In this document: positions 1 to 10,745 of the stretch, piece after piece
How the letters are laid out: every line of letters starts with the position of its first letter
Position numbering within the stretch: position 1 is the stretch's first letter
Assembly (NCBI GenBank): GCA_951799405.1
Contig: OX637332.1
Coordinates: 9,181,001 to 9,245,000, forward strand
DNA from: Agapetus fuscipes
Lineage: Eukaryota; Arthropoda; Insecta; Trichoptera; Glossosomatidae
Length of the DNA stretch: 64,000 bases
Direction: 5' to 3'
Translations under genes and position numbers: made by a program
Notes under the pieces: generated by a model
The model's database searches: none
What the model was told of the DNA's origin: nothing
What the model saw: the letters and a program-made list of their open reading frames with translations, nothing else

Positions 1-154
1 CCGGTCATTGGTAAAGGTTTATGAATTTTTCAACCCAGCGAAGAGCACATTCGAAATATAAATGGTATATTTTTATGCTCCGCCGGGATCCGAATCCACA
101 ACCTTCCATTACGAGTCCGAAGTGTTGCCACTACGGACTACGAACCGGTCCAAG
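1..154 (-). mobile_element. SINE-B copy, cut by the window edge
   Basis: This is the 5' half of a tRNA-headed SINE on the minus strand. Read in reverse it starts at GGACCGGTTCG and carries a B-box-like GGTTGTGGATTCGGATCCCG. The family-specific segment 'cttcgctgggttgaaaaatt' follows. The same body recurs near 33.9, 43.8 and 53.6 kb. The 3' part lies outside the window. Confidence 0.8.
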
Positions 155-280
155 TTTAACACTTTCAGCCCTTCTTTTAAGGAACTTCCTACCACTCATT
201 TGTCCTAGCTCTATTTTAAATCAAGGTTTCTAGAAGCCCATCTTTTCGCCTTGTCAAATGAATGTTATCTCTTATCTATC

Positions 281-533
281 ATCTAAGTTGTACAGATATA
301 TTATATATATATTACATTTGAGATTCGTATGAAATGCATTCCCATAAGCAAACACGTATAAATTTGCCCTCACACATGCCGCACGTGGACTTACAATATA
401 AAAACCCAATCTCAAATGAACATACGCCCTGCAACTCTTGCCGACCTTCCCCGAAACAGGGGTGGCATTTGCAAAGTGAACCATTTTTTTAAATATGTTT
501 GGTCAACCTCATACGTACCTATAAGTCAAGGAA
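281..533 (-). repeat. LINE 3' tail (ATTAG family), nearly full
   Basis: The copy starts at the ATCTAAGTTG end and runs through the conserved blocks GCATTCCCA, ACATGCCGCA, CCCTGCAACTCTTGCCGACC and AAACAGGGGTG to ATAAGTCAAGGAA. It has lost the tandem ATTAG tail. It gives rise to a spurious 76-codon open frame, which I do not annotate. Confidence 0.85.
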
Positions 534-3500
534 TAAAACAATTAATTACATCCAGCTATATAAAACATACACTTAGCGAAAACAATAAGACCAAAATCTA
601 TAAAAAACGAAAATTGAAAACTTCAAAGACTGCCATTGAAGCTTAGAGGACTAATCGATAATATATTTATTTGTCATTTTTCGTTTGAAATATCTTTTCA
701 TTCATATAAATATGCCTCTCCACTCTCCAGGTTTAAATTTCCTAGTTTTTTTCCCTACATCTACAGTCGGTACTTTCATTTTTCAATACGACCAGTTTTT
801 AAAGTATCTATAATTTTTATTATTAATTTTCTACACTTATTAACTTATAACTATTTGATATTTAAAATTATCAAGAGAACAGTAAATGAAAATATTCGTT
901 TGGACATCATCTTGTCGGAGTAGACTTATTTAATATTGATAACTAGACGACTCGTATGTCATATTGTACGCCGCAGTATAAAGTATGCCCGTTGCGTGCC
1001 GGACACTGCTAATGTAGGCATCGCCGCATGACTCACAATGAGGCTTGGAACTCTTGAAGGTGATTTTCAAAAGCCTTTTATGTGGTCTTTGTAGTGTCTA
1101 ACAAGCTTGGTTTAACAGAATAAATATTGTTTATTGTATAACATTTCCGAATAGACAAAATTTTTTTTTTTTTTTTAGGATTACTTAACTAAGATGTAAT
1201 TCTTTACTATATGTGAAAGACTGTGTATTTTTACAAATACTCAACACAAGATAATTTACTGAGATCTGTTTTAAGTATGTATTTTCTTTTAAGCAAAACA
1301 TTTATTGATAAACTTTTTTTAGAATAAAATTTTAAAAAAATTAGATAGCTTTTACAGTTCGATATTTATTTACTTTACTGCTTGTTCGACATTAACTTTC
1401 CTTTGATATTTCGTACATTAATCGTAATTTAATGAGTACCATATTTTACGTGATCACGTCGTGAGTTGATCTTCAAAAGACTTCAGTAGATGTTACTTAG
1501 ATTTAGGTGCAACTAATGCATGTTTGAAAAAATACATCAAAGCATATTGCTTAGTATTTTTTTTATACATGCAATCAAACTTTTATGATTTAATCGTGAT
1601 TTTTTTGAAGTGCCGATGAGTTGTAAAAAGTTGCGCCATTAAACTTGTTTGTTTACTTATTGAAACTTTGATCCAGGCTATTGCACTATTTTATTATAAT
1701 GCATTATATTTTTTAATGAATAATTCGTTCCTGAATACTTGTAAAAAGTATCAGTGTAATTTCGTTTACTAATTTCAATAAAAATTTAGTCGTATACTAA
1801 ACTTCCAATTTTTCTGTGTAGCATATCTTTAAAAAAAAATCTTGGAAGTATTTAATATTTTGAGGGTTTGGAACGGCACATGATGTGTCTTCCTGTTCAC
1901 AGCTCAAGAGGATGCCCACCAACGGAGACAATTTGTTACATAAAAAAAACATAAAACTGACTTTAATGTATTTACGTTTGTTGCAACTAATTTCGCGTTT
2001 CAGTAGAATTATTTTAAAATCTGAATACTAGAATGGTAGCTTACACCCGTTATTAGAATCTATCGAGTTAAAAAGATGTATTAAAACCAATGATTTAAAC
2101 AACCATCTTTGAAAAAAGGGATGGCAATGGCACAATTTAATCCTTTTTACAGTATGTGTGGTCTCACTATTATCAATCTTCTAGTTGAGTTGTTGTTAAC
2201 GTAGGTAGGTAATGAGAAAAAAGTATTAAAAAGTAAAAAAAACAGGAGTAACGAAAGGTTTTATGTGTGCATTTTTTACGAATTCAAAATCAACCGAACA
2301 TTTAATTCCATGTTAAAAATTCAGCTGCGTTTTTTTTGCCTCAAACAAAATTCAAATAAAAAAACACGAGTCACTTCAAGACACATTTTACGGCCATGTG
2401 TCCGTACAAATCTTTCAACAAAAATAAAAAGTCACAGTCCAAGCGCATGCCTGTGATTCGGCCGTACCGAGATGCGATCGGAATGTGAGCGATTTGATTC
2501 AGAGACGTAAATAAGTGAACCCTTTTGGCCGGGCGTTCATTCATACGTGTCGGTAGTCTAAAGGTTGCCACATGTTTCCAGCGAGCTTGAAGTTCCACGG
2601 TTCAACAAAGATTCAGGCGCCTGATTTCGGCATTTCGATAGCGCGGGGAAAAGGGACGGATGCATTCCGAGTAATTGAGTGCGAGGGAGACAGATAGTTG
2701 AACTTTGGGCGTTCAAGAAAAAAATATTTGTCTGCGTACACAGTTTCCAGAAAATAAAAACAATGAAGAAAAACTGACTCTCGAAAAATGAGTATTTACC
2801 TATTTGAAAAAAATCGACACTCGTGCTATTTAAAAATATCAACTCATAGGCCATAATTGATAATACATATTACTTATAGGTAATTTGAACGTATAGGACT
2901 TGTATTATAATTAATAATAACAGCTAATAAAATTTCTTAATACTTAAATGAAGACGTTACTAAAACATACTTGCATTAAAAACATATACTAAAACTGCGT
3001 ACGCGTAACAATTTTAGGGTTGAAAATAAATGGTACGTTTTTTTATAAAAAATAATTTGTGTTGCTCTCCCTTAAATATCTTGTAAGAGGTTGGACAGAC
3101 AGATGCCGAGCACACTTTTTTCGAGAGAGCTAAAAATTTAGGAGGAGTGGATAAAGATAATGATTTTGCGTCACACAACCAGGTAGTTAAGGCAAAGAAA
3201 CACAAATATTTTGTTTTATTTAGTTGCCTAGGACCGTAATCCCATGCAAGTGTGACGTTTGCCCGCCGACAAAGTAGATCTAAATTACAATCGATGATGA
3301 CTTCATTATGCAAAAATATTCTTATTGGTATATTTTTTTATAAAATGATCATTCAAACCTTTCTTGAAGGGTAAGACGAAATTATCCTAAAAGGGTTTTT
3401 CACAACTAATTTGATCCATAGATGATCCATGGATCATTGCTTTTTTGTATACAAAATTTACTTGGGTTGGCGGTTGAGCCTTGGTTTTGCTGTGTGTCAA

Positions 3501-3585
3501 TAACACCGTATGCATCTATACAAGTTAATAATTACTGATCGTTTTCGATACATTTTTGAACAAAAAGCTTTTATAAAAAGGTTTT
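534..3585. other. Unique AT-rich DNA, no gene seen
   Basis: I see no dispersed repeat and no credible exon. Homopolymer A/T runs are common, for example near 1158. The segment 2440-2710 is clearly more GC-rich than its surroundings, with CpG-containing words but no long frame. It could be a regulatory or conserved non-coding block. Open frames here are short and unsupported. Confidence 0.5.
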
Positions 3586-3784
3586 CGGTTCAAAATGGAT
3601 GTCATGGTAGAAAAAGACCAAGAAAGGTATGGATGGCCAAATTTCCGAAATTGGGAATGAATGGAATATCCAGAGTCATAATAAAAGGAGAGCTTGTATG
3701 AAGAAGGTTATGACTCTGGATGAAATGAAAGAAGTATGTAAGGACAGAAAGAAATGGCGGTTAATATGTAATGTTGGCGGCTAG
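3586..3784 (+). pseudogene. LINE ORF2 C-terminus, frameshifted
   Basis: This is the end of a non-LTR retrotransposon reverse-transcriptase ORF. One frame gives GCHGRKRPRKVWM. After loss of one base near 3635, compared with the copy at 29979-30185, the next frame runs through KKVMTLDEMKEV, CKDRKKWRLICNVGG and a TAG at 3782-3784. This basic Gly-Arg-Pro-Arg-Lys tail with a later Lys-Lys-Trp-Arg block is typical of the extreme C-terminus of LINE ORF2 proteins. The ATTAG-tailed repeat starts 100 bp downstream in the same orientation, so I read both as one 5'-truncated element. The clade is not assignable by eye. Confidence 0.75.
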
Positions 3785-3883
3785 GACTAAGTTTTTTTTA
3801 AATTATAATCTGTATTTTCTATTTGTTTTGACGTTTATACAAATTATTATTCGTGTTTTAAAAAATGCAATTTATTGCATATG

Positions 3884-4130
3884 TTCCTTGATTTATAGAT
3901 TGGCATGCGGCTGATCACCCATGCTGTAGAAAATGGTTCGCTTTGCCCTGTTTCAGGGAAGGTCGGGAAGAGTTGCAGGATGTATGCTCATTTGAGATTT
4001 AGGTTTTTTTTATTTTAGGTTCACATGCGGCATGTGCAAGCGCGAACTTTTGCTCGTCTGCTTATAAGAATGCATATAATATGAACCTCTAATTTAACAT
4101 ATCATTGCAACTTAGATTAGATTAGATTAG
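3884..4130 (+). mobile_element. LINE 3' UTR with (ATTAG)n tail
   Basis: The unit runs from GTTCCTTGATTTATAG to CTTAGATTAGATTAGATTAG. It lies directly downstream of the ORF2 remnant ending at 3784. Internal blocks include GCGGCTGATCACCC, TTTCAGGGAAGGTCGG and CACATGCGGCATGTG. It is one of the best copies for showing that ORF end, spacer and tail form one element. Confidence 0.85.
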
Positions 4131-4705
4131 AAAACCCACGTACCTAGTTATGCAAGTTTGATTTGAATGCAAAATATGTTTGTTTTGCTCATGTCCACAA
4201 TGTATTAGTTAGCGCACAATTTTGTATCAAAATGTGTGATGCTTAAAAGGCGAGGCGATATGTGAAATAAACAAAAAACTGAAGATGAGTTGTATGGAAT
4301 AGTGCGCGCACGGAGCAAACATCAAATGATATACGGCAGACACTTAAAAATTAAATGCTCGCATGAGATCACGTTGGTTCGCGTCCAGCGAAAATAATAT
4401 AATCATTTCACGAGAAGTGATTTCACAGCTAGGTGCATTTTTCCTTGCAAAAAAGAAAAATATTTTTAAAAACATGTGATCCATCTTTTACTTTGTGACC
4501 GTTTTTTTTCTTAAAAATATTTATACATTCAATTTTGTGTGTAAAAAAAAACTTAGATATTTTTCCTCAGAAGGAGCATTGGCGTGTAAAAACGGTCATT
4601 GATAATTAATTTATGAAGTAATTGATTTCCTCACGTGATTTCTTTGCTTAGCACTTTTTGTTTGTTAAGAAAGCTTCTTTTTAATTACCAATTAAATTAC
4701 TCTTA
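4131..4705. other. Unique AT-rich DNA
   Basis: No repeat or coding signal recognised. Ends at the TA that flanks the next element. Confidence 0.4.
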
Positions 4706-4945
4706 GGGCCTGTTGCACCAAACTCCAATCAGACGAAAATCAAAATTAAGTGTGATTTCTCCCTTTCAAATCAAACAGTTGATTGCATATACGTAAGTCA
4801 GCTGATGTGAATCATATTTCCTGTTCAAATTCCATCACATTTTCTCCAACTTTCGAGAAATATTTAACCGAGGTCCTTACCAGAACTAAGCAATCAAATT
4901 TGATGTTTCAATCAAATATTGATTGGAGGTTGGTGTAACAGGCCC
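4706..4945 (+). mobile_element. MITE with GGGCCTGTT ends, TA target site
   Basis: The 240 bp element has 16 bp terminal inverted repeats: GGGCCTGTTGCACCAA at the left and the complement of GGGCCTGTTACACCAA at the right. The dinucleotide TA flanks both sides (4704-4705 and 4946-4947). It has no coding capacity. A diverged copy lies in opposite orientation at 33171-33417. TA duplication fits a Tc1/mariner-type mover, but that is inference. Confidence 0.8.
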
Positions 4946-5423
4946 TAATTATACTCTTATCTCCCATCAGGTAGTTCTTTTTCGAAGTTTGAGGAAACCT
5001 TGCCAGATCTATGAATTGTGTGTAAAGAAAATACAGATTACCAAGTAATTATTTTGTTCAGTCCCTTAAGAAAAAAAAATTACGGCGCCGAAACGTTAGC
5101 GAATATTAATAAATGGATATGAAATTGAGTTATTTATTATTAAAATAAATTGTACAGTGGACTGCACAGGACTTTATAGCACAAAATACGGTCATGTTTA
5201 GGTCATAGCCAATTTTCATAACAAAACATTTAGTTGTGTGTAAGTAATGAAGCTAATCTTTTTAAGCAATCGTCTTTTTGCAGTATTATCATTGATCCCG
5301 TTTGTATCAAAACTAACACTTTGTTTGGTGGGTACCTATACTTTTCATTGATATTTTGGAAAGTTATGATTGATTATCATATGGGTACAACTTACTATTT
5401 TAAGACTCGTAGCCTAGTATTTT

Positions 5424-5690
5424 ATATTAGGCGTTTTAGTACCAAGAATATTACAATTATTTTTGTATGAAAATTTGTCACTTTGTATGGTGGCTACACC
5501 TTATAATATTTATTTGAAAAAAGTAATGATTAATGTATGTAGGTATATATAAGAGCTTTTCAATTGTAGAACATTATTTTTTCGTTACCCGTTCTCTGCC
5601 GGGAAAATTTAAAATATTATTTTCTCTTGTATGGCGACCCCCAAAACAAAGAGTATTAAGAGGCAATGCTTATTGTTTTTATATCCTTTA
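5424..5690 (+). repeat. Copy of the ~440 bp repeat left of the satellite
   Basis: This block matches 8062-8330 over about 265 bp, sharing GTATGAAAATTTGTCACTTT, TGTATGTAGGTATATATAA and ATGGC-ACCCCCAAAACAAAG. It has a looser internal echo at about 5305. The two copies bracket the LINE-tail tandem array. A (CGTCGT) microsatellite follows at 5705-5728. Confidence 0.75.
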
Positions 5691-6002
5691 TTATATTACC
5701 CTTCGTCGTCGTCATTCGTCGTCGAGTTTCGATTTTCAAAATCAATGCCATCACAGCAGATGAAACACATTCATGCTCTATAGCAAATTAATTTTTGTAT
5801 ATATGCTGCAATGCGGCGAGCTTACGCGTGTGTGTTTACAAATGTATGAAAACTTTTAGGAATTAATCTGTTTGTTCATACTAAAAATGTATGGAACAAT
5901 ATTGACATCTAGCGGCAAAACGTAAAAGTTTTTTTTACATTTTCTTTTATTTCATGCAAATTAAAAATAAAAAAAAAGCCAAATAAAAATGGATTTCAAT
6001 CT

Positions 6003-6078
6003 GTAATCTAAGTTGCAAACATATATAACATTTGAGATTCATATTACATGCATTCTTACGAGCAGACATGTATAAGTT
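6003..6078 (-). repeat. LINE 3' tail fragment
   Basis: Truncated copy from TAATCTAAGTTGCAAAC to TGTATAAGTT. It is interrupted by the ATTAG tail of the next copy, which probably inserted into it. Confidence 0.75.
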
Positions 6079-6079
6079 C

Positions 6080-6331
6080 TAATCTAATCTAATCTAAGCT
6101 GCAAAGATATATATCATTTAAGATTTATATTAAATGCATTCCCACAAGCAGATATGTATAAGTTCCCGCTTACATATGCTGCATGTGTACTTACAACATA
6201 ACAGCCCATTCCAAATGAACATAAGCCCTGCAACTCTTGCCAACCTTCCCTGAAACAAAGGTGAATTTGCAAAGTAAACCATTTTTTAAAGTATGGGTGG
6301 TCAGCCTCATACCAACCTATAAGTCAAGAAA
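6080..6331 (-). mobile_element. LINE 3' tail with ATTAG repeat
   Basis: Starts with CTAATCTAATCTAATCTAAG, the complement of the (ATTAG)n tail, and ends at ATAAGTCAAGA. It is diverged from the tandem units that follow (GCAAAGTAAACC, TACCAACC), so it looks like a separate insertion rather than a member of the array. Confidence 0.8.
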
Positions 6332-6355
6332 ATTATTTTGTGTATTTCTTTACAT

Positions 6356-7882
6356 AATCTAAGTTGCAAAGATACATACCATTTAAGATTCATATTAAAT
6401 GCATTCCCACACGCAGACAGGTACAAGTTCACGCTTACAAATGCCCAATGTGGACTTGCAAAATAAAAAAACTAATCTCAAATGAACATAAGCCCTGCAA
6501 CTCTTGCCGACTTTTCCTCAAACAGAGATAAAATTTTCATTGTAAAACAATCTTACAGTATGGGTGGTCAGCCACATACTAACCTATAAGTCAAGGAAAT
6601 TATTTTATTAAGTTCTATAATCTAAGTTGCAAAGATACATACCATTTGAGATTCATATTAAATGCATTCCCACAAGCAGACAGGTATAAGTTCGCGCTTA
6701 CAAATGCCCCATGTGGACTTATAAAATAAAAAACTAATCTCAAATGAACATAAGCCCTGCAACTCTTGCCGACTTTTCCTCAAACAGAGATAAAATTTTC
6801 ATTGTAAACCATTCTTACAGTATGGGTGGTCAGCCACATACTAACCTATAAGTCAAGGAAATTATTTTATTAAGTTCTATAATCTAAGTTGCAAAGATAC
6901 ATACCATTTGAGATTCATATTAAATGCATTCCCACAAGCAGACAGGTACAAGTTCACGCTTACAAATGCCCAATGTGGACTTGCAAAATAAAAAAACTAA
7001 TCTCAAATGAACATAAGCCCTGCAACTTTTGCCGACTTTTCCTCAAACAGAGATAAAATTTGCATTGTGAACCATTGCTTACAGTATGGGTGGTCAGCCA
7101 CATACTAACCTTTTAGTCAAGGAAATTATTTTGTTTAGTTCATTAATCTAAGTTGCAAGATACATACCATTTGAGATTCATATTAAATGCATTCCCACTA
7201 GCAGACAGGTATAAGTTCGCGCTTACAAATGCCCCATGTGGACTTATAAAATAAAAAACTAATCTCAAATGAACATAAGCCCTGCAACTCTTGCCGACTT
7301 TTCCTCAAACAGAGATAAAATTTGCATTGTGAACCATTGCTTACAGTATGGGTGGTCAGCCACATACTAACCTTTTAGTCAAGGAAATTATTTTGTTTAG
7401 TTCTTTAATCTAAGTTGCAAAGATACATACCATTTGAGATTCATATTAAATGCATTCCCACAAGCAGACAGGTATAAGTTCGCGCTTACAAATGCCCCAT
7501 GTGGACTTATAAAATAAAAAACTAATCTCAAATGAACATAAGCCCTGCAACTCTTGCCGACTTTTCCTCAAACAGAGATAAAATTTTCATGGTAAACCAT
7601 TCTTACAGTATGGGTGGTCAGCCACATACTAACCTATAAGTCAAGGAAATTATTTTGTTAAGTTCTATAATCTAAGTTGCAAAGATACATACCAATCGAG
7701 ATTCATATTAAATGCATTCCCACAAGCAGACATTTATAAGTTCACGCTTACACATAATGCATGTTGACTTACAACATAAAAACCCAATCTCAAATTAATA
7801 TAAGCCCTGCAACTCTTGCCAATCTTCCCTGAAACACAGCTGAAATCTTCAAAGTGAACCATTTTTTAAACTATGGGTGGTC
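6356..7882 (-). repeat. 262 bp tandem satellite made of LINE tails
   Basis: Six head-to-tail units start at AATCTAAG at 6356, 6619, 6881, 7145, 7407 and 7669, spaced 262-264 bp. Each is a LINE 3' tail lacking the ATTAG microsatellite, joined to the next by a linker like AATTATTTTRTTAAGTTCTA. Two variants occur: type A has GCCCAATGTGGACTTGCAAA, type B has GCCCCATGTGGACTTATAAA. Their order is A-B-A-B-B, followed by a diverged, truncated sixth unit. This pattern suggests unequal exchange. Confidence 0.9.
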
Positions 7883-7899
7883 GATTTTCTTTTACAAAG

Positions 7900-8019
7900 G
7901 CTGCATGTTTTTATTTTACATGTTTTCCGAATTTTAACGCGAGGAAACTATGCGCAATATACACATTCACCAAATGTTAAGGGGTTGGGCTGCGTAGCAG
8001 CCAGGGGCAACGCCCCTAG
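7900..8019 (+). mobile_element. Helitron-like 3' end
   Basis: The segment ends in two adjacent hairpins, GGGCTGC-GTA-GCAGCC and GGGGC-AA-CGCCCC, and terminates CTAG followed by T at 8020. A GC-rich hairpin at a CTRR end next to T is the Helitron 3' signature, though here the hairpin abuts CTAG instead of lying ~10 bp upstream. A second copy occurs on the minus strand at 52174-52305. The 5' end is not located, so the assignment is tentative. Confidence 0.5.
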
Positions 8020-8061
8020 TAGCAATTGATTGAGCGAATTGTTATGTAGGTTTATTTATGG

Positions 8062-9310
8062 TTATTAGACGTTTTGCTACCAAAAATATTACAATAATTT
8101 TTTGTATGAAAATTTGTCACTTTGTATGGTGGCTATACTTTATAATATTTTTTTGAAAAAAGTAATGATTCATGTATGTAGGTATATATAAAAGCTTTTC
8201 AATTGTAGAACATTATTTTTTAGTTAACCCTTTCTCTGCCGAGAAATTTTAAATTATTTTTTCTCTTGTATGGCAACCCCCAAAACAAAGAAAATTATGA
8301 GTCAATGGTTATTGTTGTTACATACCAGTATTATAATGACGAATATGCAAAAAAAAATAAAGAAAATCGTAGGAGCCGTTTTTTGAGAAAATCTCATTTG
8401 AAATTTTCAGCTGTTCGGAAGCCATCTTGAATTTTCTAAAATTTGAAAAATGTTTCACTATGAATTATAGTGATATAAAAGTTTTTTCTGATAAAGTTAA
8501 GAAACATAAAAGTTTTTTGCGTTCAGATGGGTTTTTGTAGCCTTTTAATTAAAATTTTTGATATCATGTAAACGGCCCTTTATGTTTTTATTTTCAAAAA
8601 AATTATTTAATTTTTATATAGAATTTGATGTTACGTATAAAATTATAGAAGATATCTTTTTTGTCAACGCTTTCACTTCTGAGAAAATCACAATTGTTTA
8701 TTTTTTTCATATGGCAACTCATAGACGCAGATTAGTAAAAATGTTGCCATAACTAAATTTGATAAGAATGTATCAAGCAACTACTTTACTGAAAATTTAA
8801 AAAAAATCGTCGGAGCCGTTTTTGAGAAAATCGCATTTGAAGTTTTCTCCTCTTTGGAAGTCATCTTAAATTCTCAAAATAGTGAAAAACAAATTACAGT
8901 ACAAAGAAGTTTATAAATTTTTCTTTCTTGTGAACCTAAAAAAAGTTTTACAAAATTGCGTTTTTATGAGTCTTTTTAATATTTTCGATAAAAATTTTGA
9001 GATCGTGTAAACGGTACTTTAAGTAAAAAAAATTTTATAGTATTCTTTAAATTTTTGTAGAAATTAATATTGCGCATAATATTGTATAACATTTTTTTTT
9101 TGTCAACCCAGCCATTTCCGAGATAATCACAATCGTTTTTTTCTTTCATATGGCAACTCATAGACGCAGGTTGAGAAGAGTGTTCCCATAATAAATTTTC
9201 TTCGCGACAATTTAAGCAACGACCACACTGAAATTTTAAAGAAAATCGTTTAAGCCGTTTTTGAGAAAAGTGCAATTTTATGTTTTTTTTGTATGGCAGC
9301 CATCTTGAAT
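8062..9310 (+). repeat. ~440 bp tandem repeat, about 2.8 units
   Basis: The landmark GAGCCGTTTTTGAGAAAATC (with variants) occurs at about 8374, 8813 and 9251. The landmark ATGGCAACYC lies near 8271, 8711 and 9150. Both recur about every 438-440 bp. The units are well diverged. The first 265 bp are duplicated at 5424-5690. I recognise no protein. Spurious frames of 64 and 99 codons lie inside. Confidence 0.75.
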
Positions 9311-9404
9311 TTTCAGGGTGGTGCCATGACAGTCAGCTCATCAAAATCTGTGGTTGTCAATTCTCTAAATCCAAAAATTGGTGTCTCTACGATCAGTAGT
9401 TCCG

Positions 9405-9463
9405 GCTGGGACATACATACATACATCCATACATACATCCACACGGACGGACGGACAGGTTCG
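9405..9463 (+). repeat. (TACA)n then (GGAC)n microsatellite
   Basis: A run of CATACATACATACATCC units passes into ACGGACGGACGGACAGG. It lies just past the 440 bp tandem repeat and may be the terminal part of that element. Confidence 0.8.
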
Positions 9464-10399
9464 ACAAATTAGGTTTTTTTGCATGTCCTGGTGCAGGACA
9501 ACTCATTTCCGTTGAAACCTCGAAAAAATTTTTTCGGACGAATACAATACTGTATAACAGTCCTTCGGACTGCTATAAAGTAAAAATAGTTGAGCGGATT
9601 TAGCATGAATTAAAGGTTTTTTTTTAGATCAGTGCAAGAAGTTAACTGCTTCAGTTTAGAGACATCACAATTCATAACTATCTTTGAAACTACACGCCCT
9701 TAATAAAAGGTCTTCAAACATAAACATGCTTGGGGTAGAGTACCCCAAATTTAAATCCTTGCGTTTAAACTCAAATCTAGTTTTTCACAAAAATCTTATC
9801 AAACTAAAACGCACCTTTGAAGCGTTACTCAGATTTCTATACATTTACGGTTGTACAAATATTTATTCTTGGGGTACGGAGCGTGTGTCATTCGTTGGTA
9901 ACAGGACGTGAAGCTTCAGCTATGTGCCAGTAATAATTTCTGGCAGTCATTTCTGGCATTCCCAACCGCGAGATGGATGGAGGAGATTTGGGCCTACGCG
10001 CGCCATCTCGCGTGAAATTCAACCCAAATTATAAACTTTACCAGAAGAGTGAAACAAAAGTGCATGGAATCTAAACCAGTGCCTCTAGTTAGCGTTTTAG
10101 TTTGCATACATTTCTGGAGAAACGCGGGGTAGTGCCCCGAACATGCGACGGTATAGTGAGCGGAACCCTTCACATTACAAAACTGTTTGTGCTGAGAATT
10201 AATGCCACGGAAAATGTGTGAAACAAAACAATTCCTGCTTAGCAAATGAGCGCCCCGCGTTTGTATCCAACTAAGATTTTGCATAAACCATCTACGGTCA
10301 AGTGGCGTCATTTTATTTTTCCTGATTTAAATGTACGAACTCCTTAATTTGCTTTTTCAACACTTTATAAAACGTTAATTCTTTTTATTTTCATTTCAG
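9464..10399. other. Unique DNA with one 10 bp hairpin
   Basis: No gene found. CGCGAGATGG at 9967-9976 pairs perfectly with CCATCTCGCG at 10003-10012 across a 26-base loop. The 105-codon minus-strand frame over 9994-10311 has no recognisable domain, and I do not call it. Confidence 0.4.
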
Positions 10400-10745
10400 T
10401 CCTGTCGATAGCTCAGTTGGTAGAGTGCTTGCATTCTATGCCGTGAGCTCGGGTTCAAATCCCGCCGAGGGTGTCACAAATGATTTCCCGTTTCGGTGTT
10501 CATTTCAAACCCCAAAATAAAATACCGGCAAGGCTTGCTCAGCCTTCACAAGAAATGGGTACTAGCCCCCTCGGCAGCTGGGAAACCCTCACTTCACTGA
10601 AATTTTTGGCGTAAGGCCAGCTGTAAAAATCTTACGTGTAAAAATAAATAGGTTCACTTGCCATATGCGACCCCTTCGGGAATAACGCGGCAGGAAGTTA
10701 CACTATATGTGTAGCTTGGTTGCGTTTGCGTTTTTTGCGTTGCAT
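10400..10745 (+). mobile_element. SINE-A, best full-length copy
   Basis: This is a tRNA-derived SINE. Box A TAGCTCAGTTGG lies at 10409-10420 and box B GGTTCAAATCC at 10452-10462, so RNA polymerase III promotion is expected. The tRNA-like head is followed by a body with CACAAATGATTTCCCGTTTC, ACCGGCAAGG, TTCACAAGAAATG and GGCAGCTGGGAAACCCTCACTTC, and it ends with the GGTTGCGTTTGCG region. Six other copies or fragments occur in the window. It is not a functional tRNA gene: the tail is long and there is no clean acceptor stem. Confidence 0.88.

Noticed and set aside
7971..8025. Intrinsic transcription terminator (GC hairpin followed by T)
   Set aside because: Bacterial terminators do not apply here, and the same structure at 52.2 kb ends at the same base as a mobile-element terminus.
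8062..9310. Viral or LTR-type direct repeats
   Set aside because: No TG...CA ends, primer-binding site, polypurine tract or gag/pol frame; periodicity of ~440 bp over about three units fits a tandem repeat.
9994..10311. 105-codon minus-strand frame
   Set aside because: No domain; covers a hairpin and non-coding-looking DNA.
10400..10475. Functional tRNA gene
   Set aside because: A and B boxes are present, but the acceptor stem does not close, and the sequence continues into a SINE body found at six other sites.
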